Source: Hyposmocoma kahamanoa | Lineage: Eukaryota; Arthropoda; Insecta; Lepidoptera; Cosmopterigidae | Direction: 5' to 3' | DNA: 64,000 nucleotides | Assembly (NCBI RefSeq): GCF_003589595.1 | Contig: NW_020656077.1 | Coordinates: 4,585,538-4,649,537 of the forward strand | Shown here: in pieces, positions 39,301 through 51,300 of the stretch | Numbering within the stretch: the first letter of the stretch is position 1 | Layout of the letters: the number at the start of each line of letters is the position of its first letter | Notes under the pieces: model-generated | What the model saw: only the letters and a program-made list of their open reading frames with translations | The model's database searches: none | What the model was told of the DNA's origin: nothing | Translations under genes and position numbers: made by a program

Positions 39301-42300
39301 AACCGGAACACAGTAATAGTGACATTACTGCTTGGCGGTAGAAATAGATTAGGCGGCAGTATTTCTCTGGACGAACTCTTTCACAAGGAGCTCTACTGCT
39401 ACTGGGTTGATCGAGTATTACTTATTTGCCGGAAATTGTTTCAGACGAATGTCGGACTGAGAGATATACAACAACAATATTAAGGGAAATCAGCGTAAGT
39501 GCCATTTTTCAATGAAAAAAAAAAACTAGGTGCAAAAACAATGTCTCGAAAGTTATTAAAATAGAAATGCGTTAGTTTTTTTTTATAATATCAAGTGACG
39601 GAAGGACGTAGTTACGACAAGGAGGACAGTAAAAAATGTCACCTCCTCAGCAATGGCTATCATGTAGGCGGCGTCAGGCTCCCCGGGTCCAGTGTCCTGC
39701 AGACCGCACACCTGCGTGCCGCGTACTGTTACTTGGCAGATCTCGCGGCGCACCACTTTACTGAACTTCGACGTTTGATTCACTATAATATGATAAGTAT
39801 TCTTATTTTAAAGTACACTTAATGGTGTTTTCTACCGGCGAGGCAAGGCGAGACGAGCATTGCAATTTGTATGAAAATAATTTCAATTATCTCCTAGCCC
39901 ATCTTCGGTGGAATGGAATACTTGTTGATGTAATATTGGAACCGTATTACGGCCCACATATAGTATTATACTCTAACGGAAACACGATCGTCTAAAGGTA
40001 CGTACGAATTGAAATATAAAAGAAAATGGTTTTTTCTGATTCTTCTGTTAACATATTTAATAATAATAATTTACGGGACATGTTACTTTAGCCGCGTATT
40101 TATCGCTAGGTGAACTGAACATCGCTGAATCTTTACTAATAACAATCAAAGTGCGAGCTCGCGTGAGATCGCGATGGCTCGCGCGAGCTATTAATGGCAG
40201 TTTTTGGTGGAAATAGGCCGGCGAAATTTCAATTCTCATCTCTCTTCGTCTCGTCTCCCCTCGCCGGTGGAAAACCACCTTTACAGTACAACTTTTCCCT
40301 CTCTGTATGTCTCTCGGTAAGCTTCGAATTTCCCAATGCACTCTAATACTTTCCATTATAGCTTTTACATTTGTCATTTATATAATAATTATTTGTATAT
40401 AATTATTTAAATAATTTTAATTCAGGAATTGTTGTTTTGGATAGAATTCCATGTGATCTGTAAAACTGTTTCCCTTCTTATAATAACATTTACTCCTTAA
40501 CAACAAACCAAGTAAGTTAAAACTTAAAACTAAAATAGTACAGGAATAAGTTTCCAAGAAGATAACAGTATATGTCGAAAGTCAATATAACATTTAGAAG
40601 GGAAAGTTAAGTTCAAAAACCTTGCGTTAATTTCTGAAGTTCAAGAATGGCTCCCAATTTTACAATTTCTAAGCGAAACCACTCACATTTCTTACACCTG
40701 TCTTTCATCATTTCCGGAGTCTCCGTCTGCTCGACACGGGCTACTTTGTATCCCTTCGACACGAGTGTAGTCGCCATACGCGCATAAGCACTCTCCGGAA
40801 AGCCAGAATGAGCGAATTCGCCCTGCAATTACCAATGACTGTGAGGACAGTTGAAAATATACTTACAAATCTTGTTTTATAACTCCACCTGAAGGGGAGT
40901 GTAGACTATTAAGACTATTGACGGTTGTAGCTAGCGATCGAGTAACATATTTGTCAAACACTCCACCTCTAATGGTGACAAACTAGGAGTTGAATCACTT
41001 TTGAGGTCGGTTTTATTAGTACTCTGTACTGAGGTTATTATGCGTTGAATTTTGTATAGTTTTTATCGTAAGTGGCATAGAGGTGAATTTAAATCTTATC
41101 TAGGAAAGTTAATTCAAACATTCTCGTATACTCACTTTCATGTAAGAGAAACCAAGCTCGTTGACTCCAACGCTGGCGTCCATGTGGTACAGTTCATAAA
41201 ACTTGCCCACTTTGAAGAACAGCACGCAGTCATAGTGGGTCCCTTTCATCTCCCACCACTGCCGATGGGCCTGGGAACAATTTAGCAAAAAAAAAATAAA
41301 GTAGTTTAAGACCAGAAAGAGATTTTCATTCCAATTTTCCGAGATTCAGTTGAGAGGCGTGCTTATCCTCAAGAAGACACATGCAGATGTTCCTCATATG
41401 CAAACCTATTAGTCTACCAAAAATACAAATTTCCCCTTTGTTTAAAACATCCAATAAATCACAAAACTATAACAATTTATCATTACACTAAAAAGAATCC
41501 AAATATAAATACGGCCAAAAGTAATAAAAAAATAGGTCTACAATTTGGAAAACATATGTACTTAGTGGTAGTAACCTAGTGCGAAAATGGTTGCTTTTAA
41601 AGTTTGAGAGTGTTTGACGGTTTGAAATCCTATGGGATGTATTTATGGCTTCAAGTTCTTAGTTATGTACTATCTATAATAATTAAGCCTTTAATAATAT
41701 TGTCCGTTGGCTGATTGCAGGATAAATATATAAAAAAATTGTCCTTAGTTACATTTCTTACACAGATAAAATAGTAAGTACCGCACTTAAACTGTTTTCA
41801 GACCTTATGGTTTTAAATAATAGTTAGCAATAATAAATGGTTATGCGACCTACATAACAGTGACAGTATTTCATATATTTGCAGTCTCTAAGCAGTTACA
41901 ATTCTATGTAAAAGTTGTGTAAATTCAAATTATTTAAATTGATGGTCGACTGTTGACACAGTTTTAAAAAAGTGGGAGATCAGCTGGTGAAATTACAGTC
42001 CCATGGGACTTGTCAGCTTATGTCTCAGGATGACGAGTGCAGTGGCAGAGCGCCTCTCAGACCTAAGCAATTTAAAGCTGTGAGTGTTATTGTTGCTGCT
42101 GTGGACAGACGTGTCGCTTACCACTAAGCGCACGATTTGTTCAACACTTGTACGTACTTGGTATCGTAAAATAAAGTTTTTCATAATACCCATTGTCGGG
42201 ACGAACAAGTTTTGCGCCTGGTGGTAAACTACACATGTTGTTTTATAGTCATCATCTTATTTAAGAACCAGGCTCTTGTGGATGTAGCCTCCCCATACGC

Positions 42301-45300
42301 AGCTCCTTGGTCTCTTCATAGCTGCTCACTTTGACATTCTTCTTTATTTGTCCACTGTATGCTATTCTTGGTCAAAAATTATAGTACAAAGATAAAAATA
42401 CGGTTTGGTAGTAAGGCAGATTACGAGAATTTAATTTTAAAACCGTAAGGTCTGGAAAACAGTTCAGCTACATAATAACTGTAGCTACAAAAACATAAAT
42501 TAAAGTCATAATGTGGGCATAATTAATTACTATGTAAAAGTAGATAAATAAATTTATTTTTTATTTATTGATTTATCATTTTTACATACATAATCGCTTC
42601 TGTAAGCTTTTTTACTCTTTTGTAGTGCCTTATTACTGTAAGTTAGCTAATTTATTGTAGTTGTTACAAAAGCGCATTGCTGCATACAAGTTTAACGATT
42701 ATTATCACTACATTTTACAACATTTATTATTTTTATATTACACGTTCACATATTAAATTTCACATTGTAATCGAACGTCTTAAAGATAATAGTTATATCG
42801 AAGGAGAGCGTAGGGCGCTGGTCGTACGGGGCACTATGCTGATCCGCAGGTTTGCTCGCTATACTAAACAAATAAAGATTTTGTTTTTCGAGACATATTG
42901 TGTGTGCCCACATACAGTATAATAACATCATCAGGACTTCGTTGGGGTTGCCACGCTTCTGCAGCGTGTTGGGTGATGTTTGCCGAAGCCAGTATTGATG
43001 ATTTCTTCGCGATTATGCGTAAAAAGGCGAACTCCCTGAGATGCAGATTGTGCTGCAGCACTAACAACGTCCTGTAGATGATTGCGGATAGGTATGAAGG
43101 TCCCATCCACAAATATTGGATGGAACTACTCAAAGGGGTTTATATCCATGTCCGGAAGTAAAAAGTTTCGGAATGATTATATTGTGCTTTCCTTTTTGAT
43201 TTTGATACATAAATAATCACTTACTTACTAACCTAATTTTAAGACAAATTGTTTGTAATTTACTACTAATATTGCTATGGACGATTTATGAAATAAATAA
43301 TATTTTATTTATTTTATTTTATTACAATTATTATAATACTATAATTATTATTTTTAGAGTGGCTTCATTCTGAGATTGTGCAGATCTTTGTCACCGAATC
43401 AACGAATGTATTATAATCACCGCTAAATTCAATTAAGAGCCAAGAAGTTTAATAACAAAATAAATGTTTTGTAACATACTGGTGTTTGTGCATTGAGAAA
43501 CTCCTGTGGTACGTAGAGTGTGGTGGGGTCATAGTCTTCATGGTCCGGCCGTCTGCCTTGAGCATCCCGTATTTTGTGGGGTTTCAGCCACTCCAGTTTG
43601 CAATGTACCCAGTTGCCGTCATCAGCTACTGAGGTTTCTTGAGATTCTGTTGGAGATGTCTTGACTGGTGTTCTGTAAGGTCCATCAAATAAAGACATTT
43701 CGCTCACACAACTAACTCGACATTATAGCACTTGTTTTGGGTAAAGTGAGAAAGAAATGAAATGGTCATTCTGTACATGAAAGGTGGATTAGGGTAGTGA
43801 TAGTTTTAATAATTCAATGGATCTTTTTTCATTTCATGGTAACACCCAAGCCACAAATATAAAATTGGAGATGATAGAAACTGAATTTGCCAATAGCATG
43901 GCAGGGTATGACGTAAAAAAAAAGGTATGACGGTAATGGGCACGGTTACGACAACTCGAGGATGCCTCTTTGAACTTGTCAATGTAACCAAATAAATTAA
44001 TACTTACTCTTTTGCGGGTATTTTGCTTTGTTTAGGAGATTGGCTTGCAGTATATTTAAAGCTTTCCTGCAACTTCTTCTCAACTGTCAATATCTCTTTT
44101 GGCAATTCTTTTTTGTTGTCTACTGGAAATAGTACGAGTCATATTTAAATTAAATTTATTAGAAAAAAATAATTTAAATTATTTCAATGTATTCATAACT
44201 ATATTAATGTAAAAAAAGGACAACCACACCAATTTGCACGACAAGGCGCGACTTACATGAGATAACATAAAGTGCTATTTGCATAGAGATCTCGTGCTAA
44301 ATATCACCTCCATGCAAGTTGCGATCTGCACATCCCATACTATTAACACCAGAGTAAGAAAGTGACCAGAACCAGAAATCAAATGCTTATTGTCCAGCAT
44401 CAACAGTGCAGACAGGGTTATTTAGGTAGTGCTTTGAAGTGATTTATATTACTCTGGTATGTCAGGGATTGGATGTCAGGACGACGTACCTCCACGTGAG
44501 CGAGTGGCTTCCATTCCTATGTAAATCCAATTGCACAGGAAGGGAAGACATGAGCCGGTACATCATGGGCAACTCCTAGTAAATGCTCGGACTTTGATCG
44601 GGCATTTGCTAGGCGTTGGCAAAAGTGTCGTCACCCAATCTAAGGGTGTCTAGGGTACCGTGCCTACGGATACGTGGCTGGGGGGGAGCTCAGTTGCTAA
44701 CGGTGCACCCCCGATATCAGGGCACCTCGGGGGAACTTTATGCCCTTCAGCCGGCAAGCGGGGCTCTGCTAGCTGTGACCTTTTAATTCCCTAACTTCTC
44801 GTGAGACTTCTCATTCGGCTGAGAAGGTCTCGCTGGAAGAGACTGCAGGGCCTGATGAGAACAGGTATGAGCTACGTAGAAACTCTGCCTCTATCTGAAA
44901 AGTCCTAGAGTGATCTTCCGGTCGCCAAACCACCTCCAAAACCAAAAACGCAGAAGTGTGAACGGTCAGAGGAGGCGTCGCTACAGGAGCATGTCAGGAA
45001 AGCTCCCAGGACCATGGCGTCAGCTGAAAGCAGGAACAGACCTACTTTTAGCGAAATGGCGGGCTCCCTGCGTGTGGGTTTCCGGAATTCGGAACCCATG
45101 TCAGAGGAACAAATGGAGCTAGTGGAGCTGTTCCTGGTCCGCACCGAGGGACCGAAGTTCCTGGGCCTCTTTGACAAGCCAACCTGGATTCTTGTGACCT
45201 GAAAGGACCAAGCAAGTGCAGACTGAATGGTGGGAAAGATCGGTAATTTAAAGCCATGGCCGGAAGCCCAGCTGTCCCTGATTGAGGAGAGCGAGCTTCC

Positions 45301-48300
45301 AAAGCCCGTCTCCGCCACCACCTACATTCCTAAAAAAGGATGTGAGTCGGTGCAGATGGCCATCGCTTGCTGGGGGCCCAAAATAGAGCAAATGGCACAG
45401 AAGTATGGAAGATTCTTCACGCAAGGGAAGATGCGAACGGATTGGTAGTCGCGTTCGCTCTTGATGACCCATCTGTGGAGAATCTCCGTATCTCAATTTG
45501 CCGGGCACACCTTGGTTTTAAACAGGTCACGTTTAGGATCAAGGGGTATCCGGAAAGTACTTTCAGTGGCGACATTGCGCGGGGTGTCTCGGTCTCGAAA
45601 CCAGTGTCGGTTACAAGTCCGCTCGAGGAATCATGGCCGGGAATCTCAGCGCAGGTGTCTGCGCCTGGCCGAACTTCCACGCACCAGGGGAAACGTGATG
45701 GGGCTGCCCCGTCTGCGACTCTAGGTGCATCGCCTCACAAGAATCGCAGACGAGAGGCTGGGCACACTCGGACAGCACCCGCTGTCCCGGGTCTAATCCA
45801 AACAGCGCAGCCATTAACAAGTACCAGTACTGGGGCGGCTCGAACAAAAACTGCCATAGTAATGGCACTAAATGACGGTCTGGGGGTACACGACCGTGGT
45901 TTTCGGCACCGAACCCACGTGGCCGCAGTTTGGCACGTGGACGAGTGCAAGGGCGTGAAGCTGCCAACCCGCGAGGCTCACGAGGACGGCCTCGTCCTCC
46001 TCGTAGCAGTCGGGGGCAGCAACGCGGCCGGGGCTTCAATTCCCGCTAGATGGCGCCCACGGGGGATAGGGTGAGGGTTCTCCAAGCAAACCTCCACCAT
46101 GCCGTGGCTGCAACGGTTGTGGTGGAGTGTTGCTTCGCAAAAGGCAACGTGGATGTCGCCCTCATTCAGGAACTGGGTTAACCACACAAACACAATGGGA
46201 CTCAATGCCACTGGTAAGTTGATTTACAACATCTGTGAGAGAGAGGCCATTACCAGCATGTACAGGCTTACTACTAGGTTACGGAGTAGATGGGTCTCCC
46301 AGACATTGAGATCAGCCCAAGACTCAATTCTTGAAGACTCTTGTTCTGGGAATGACTTCTGATGTCATGCTTCCCAAACAAAACTTAAAAAAACTCTACC
46401 ACGTAGAATTTCCAACTAGGGACGACTGGGAAACTAACAGTCTGACCTGGAAGGACGGTAGCCTTCTATGGTATACCGATGGGTCTAAGATAACCCAACG
46501 TAGGCTGTGGTATATATGGCGAGAGACCCAGGCTCAGCTACAAACTGAACATGAGACGACACTCCTCTATCTCTCAGGCCGAAGTGTACGCCATAATTAA
46601 TTGTGCGAATTTGAACCTGAAGAGAGGCGACGTTGACAAGTATATTTACATAAACTCAGACAGTCAAGCGGCTCTACATGCACTACTAGCCTCAGTCACG
46701 CAAACATCGAGGATTGTAGAGAACTGTGTAAATATACTGAATACTCTCGGGGAAAGTAATACAGTGGTCCTGCGCTGGGTTCCAGGCCACTCTAACATCG
46801 AGGGTAATGAGTCAGCGGATGAACTGGCAAAGGCTGGTGCTAGGGAAACCTTTATTGGACCCGAACCCTTCATAGGGATAGTATACAGTCTGGCAAAGCG
46901 CACTCTGCTAAACGAGAGCACACATCTCTCCCGAGAAGTGTGGCTACAGAGCAAGGGCTTGAGCATTCAAAAGTCCTGATATCTGCCGTCAGTGCCAAAC
47001 ACTGTAGAGAAGCTCTGTCATTGGACAGAAATGGCATAAGATTGCTCACTAGAGCCTTAACAGGGCATTGTGGCTTAAACAAGCACATGTCAAATATTGG
47101 GCAGAGATAGCATAGAAACTCCTGTTCATCTACTCACTCAATGCTACCCTCTGATGGGTGTACGAAGTTCCATACTGGGAAGGCACATGCCAGAACCAGA
47201 GAACATTAAATCTGTCGGAACCAAGAAAGTCCTTCAGTTCTTCAATGCTGTCGGCCTTGGCTCTGCACTGTAATTAGTGGTGATCACAATAGATCAGTCA
47301 ATGGTCGCAGTGATGAGGGGATGCATAGGCCCTGAATGAAGCCTAATGAATAGTATACTATATAAACTAATCTAAAGATTTAAATTATTTACATAGCTTT
47401 TTCTCTGTTCTACAGGACAATAGGTTGTACTTTATGTGAATAGTAAAGGTTTTCTTACGTCTATAACTTGTGATGCAAAATTTTAAAATATGTGACATAC
47501 ATTTGAAATTATCATGCTCACCTTTGTTCTCGGTATCGGAGTCATCTGAAACTGGGCAGAATCTAAAGCGTTTACTTTTTTTTCCAGAAACAGTAATTTC
47601 ATCCTCGCTGTCACTTCGAGTCTCCAATGAGGGACTTGGTTCTTTGTTTTGTTTCTTAGCTGTATTATATAATAAATAAACATAATTGAACAGGTTTTAG
47701 GTTTTGAGTAGCTTAATTGGTTATAGTCATGATAGAGTCCACTAATGTTTTAAATAACTATAGTTTAATATAATACATAATATTCAGCCACTAAAAAAAG
47801 ACATGCACTATTGCCAAATTTTAAAAAATTTTAGAAGTGGGCAAAGTAAAGTCAAGGAATGTTATAATAATAATAATACTTTATCAAGGGACTTATTGTA
47901 ACGCGCGTATTCTTTATCACCAATGTGGTCGGAAAAAGGTGTTCCACATATAAAGATACATGTATAATAATATAACATATAGTAATAGTAAAGTACATTC
48001 GTGATAAATAAATTTAAACAGTTTAACCATCAACATGTCCTTATTTATTTATTTATTGTCACACATACATAGTCAGGTGTTACAAACGACCAGAGTGTAG
48101 TATACGACCCTGAATAGGGCACTGCAAGAGAATATATTGAATGCAACATAAGAAAATATACTGAAACAAAATAAAAAGCAAAAATTTTAGAATAGGAATT
48201 CAGAGGTGTAAACAAAAAATTTAAAAATTCAAATTTATGACAAAATCAATTCTAAAACTAAAGCAAAAAACGTCATGGGGAAGGTCGAGAGAATATATTA

Positions 48301-51300
48301 ATTAATATTATGAATTTGACAGAAATTACATGTATATAAACTCATTATCAATTAATTATTAAGTATTTGTATTTTGATTAATTGTGTTCATTTGGAGTCA
48401 TTGTTGAAGTATTTTTACATAATTTAATTATTTATTTATGTACTCTTAAATTTTACTCATTAAATATTTTCTTAAATTTTTAAAGAATAAATTATCATTT
48501 GCTTCGTTTTTTATGTCAGGCGGTATTTTATTGTATTTTTAATATTATTGGTTTAATTTTTGCTACTTTGAATTTTTACGGAAAACACTCTTTTTCAAAA
48601 CACTGATTTATCACAATAATGACATTATTGGTGCGGATAATTCACTGGCACAGTTCTTAATTAGTGCAGCGGGTATTTCATCCGTTCCATAACTGTATTT
48701 ATTTGGCATAGTTTTTATTATCGCGAATACTTCACGTTTAGTAGCTGGCTGAAGGTAATAGAGTTTAGGACCGGTTTGATAGACGGTGTGGGCGCCTGCG
48801 CCGGTCTCACGCAGCGCGGTGGTCGTCACTCGGTGTCTGATGTTGCGCTGGCTCTCCCACAGATGCAAAGTAGTCATTGAATAGATGCGATATTATGTCG
48901 TTAATTTTAATATTAGAATTTTGTTTATTTGTCACGATTTTTATTATTTTCCACATACTTTTTGTAAGGTTTTTAGATTTTTTTTTTTACAAAATTTTAC
49001 AGATTTTTTAAGAAAGTTTTCGTATTGTTTATTGCATGTGTGCATTTTTAATATAGGTATTATTATTATTATTCATTTGAATCACAATTTTTTTAAGTTG
49101 TCTTTTATGAATACATGATTTCATTAAACCAATATTCAACCATTTAAGCTTTTTATTAAGGGTTAATCGATCTGACACTGCGTTATACATTTTGTCCATA
49201 ATTTCCCTTATTTTATTTTCGAAAGCCATGTAATTTTCATTAATATTATTTGAGTTGATAAAAAATGTATTCAAATTTATTTTTGCAATTCTTGATTCAA
49301 AAAGCGACACATTTCGTTCAGAAAAAGATATATAAGTAAACATGTTTTGTTGTTTTTAAATCATGTTTTTATGTCAATTTCAAAAATTATTCCTTTATGG
49401 TCACTAGTACCATTATCTACTACTGTTACGTTATATGTAGTATAATTTGTAAATAGTAAGTCAATACAACTTGAAGAATTATTGGTTGCCCTTATGTATA
49501 AATTGAGCATATTCTGTTGTTATTTATATTGAAGTCACCTTCAATTATTGTGTTTTGTTTTTGATAATGGGTTTATTCTGTTTAGCAATCTATTCAGAAA
49601 TCTGAAGAAAAAGTCTATTTCTTAATCTGCTCTGTATACACATACTACAATACAATTCAAATTAGTCATTTCCACGGCACAGCATTCCACTAAATATTAA
49701 GTGTCCAGGTCTGTGATATCACTGCGTTCACTATATCGTAGCCCTTTTTGTTGCTGTTGTTTGCGTTTTTTCTAGTGTACAATGCCACAATACTATAGTC
49801 ATGGATTTGTATGCATTCCTGTATCTCTTTCTTGAACCAAGTTTCCGTCATACATAAAAGGTCGTATTTTTGTTCCTCAAGCAGGCTTTCTACTACGTGT
49901 ATTTTGTTACGTATGCTTTGGAATTTTTATGTTAATATTTGAAATTTATTTGTGAAAAGTACTTGTCAATTTATGGGTTGTTGATCTCCGAAATGTTTTG
50001 TCTCCTACATGTGTGTTAATAATTTCGTTTTTGTCAGTTTTACATTCTTGTAAGCATTCCATCTGTTGTGGTTATTATGTATGTACTGTATTATGTGTTG
50101 TACGTGGTTGGTATAGATATGGTGAACAAACATACATCTATTTGTATGTTTATTATTTATTTATTTATTTATTTATTATATGGACAACAAAACAGATAAC
50201 AATCAAATTACATTGATACAAATTAAATATGATATATGATATAACAAAGTTCAGTACTAGATTGTAACCCTACTTATGTTGACACATCAATCTATAGTAA
50301 CAAGAAAGAACTACTGTTAAATTTGTTGTTAATTCACTTATTTACTTAATACTAAAGCGACAAGGGAATGGGTGAAAATCTATACAAGTACAAGCTGCTT
50401 TACTACTCGTCTAAACACTCTGGATCCTGGATTAAAAATGTCCAAATCGATGTTTTTCATAGATATTTCGTTGTAAAGCCGACACATTCTTACAAGGGGG
50501 TTGTAAAACGAAGTATTATTTCTGTATGCCCGCAAGTAAAACGTGTTGTTGGGTATTCGGGGGTTGCGCCTTGTAGAGAGAGCTATTTTATTTAAGAGGT
50601 AAGGAGAATCAATCTCACCGTGAAGAACCTTGTGCAAGTAAGTGAGATCCTGTTTCTTACGGTGAACACTTAAGGAGGTCACTTTAAATTCGTCAAGTCT
50701 CTCACTATAGCCAACGAGGCTGCGGCCATAACCACATTTGTAACTAAGTATCCGATATGATTTTCTCTGAACGCTTTCTACACTATTCGAGTGGACTGAG
50801 TAGCAGGGAGACCAAATGACACAAGCATACTCTAAAATACTACGGACAAGGCTGTAATAGACTGTCAGATAACTTTGAGCCCGTTTGAAATCCTTGGTGC
50901 ATCTTGTTATGAAGCCCAACAATTGAAGTGCTTTCCTCTTAATGTATGCATAATGTTCACGAAACGTTAATTTACTGTCAAATAACACACCGAGGTCCTT
51001 AGCTACAGTTTTTCTATCTAATAATTGTTCATTAAGTCGATAGTCATACACACGCTTAGAATGCTTATTAGTAAAACTTATAATAAAACATTTTTTAGCA
51101 TTGAGGTGCATACTGTTTTGTTGGCACCATTCATAAACTGTGTCAATATCACCCTGTAGTTCACAGCAGTCAGACGACTCACTTATTATGCGGTATATTT
51201 TCAAGTCATCATCTATATGTATGTTTGTTCACCACTCAAACTCAATGACCGTTGTCAGCTGAGTGCAGGTACGAATCATACGCTATTTTGTTAAGGTGCA

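Larger units (their letters stand above)
44465..47345 (+). mobile_element. LOA/I-type LINE with internal deletion, in Msh6 intron 2
   Basis: A non-LTR element on the strand opposite to Msh6. In order: a GC-rich 5' region (44465-45010), broken ORF1 frames (45014-46074), the start of the endonuclease (about 46065-46180: VLQANLHHA and VDVALIQEL), and an RNase H domain (46450-46979). Most of the endonuclease and the whole reverse transcriptase are missing between about 46190 and 46230. The clade is assigned from the RNase H plus ORF1 layout and is approximate; both outer limits are estimates. Confidence 0.75.

Noticed and set aside
45048..46039. Several long minus-strand frames opposite the LINE ORF1
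   Set aside because: They are antisense shadows of the GC-rich ORF1 region and have no family signature.
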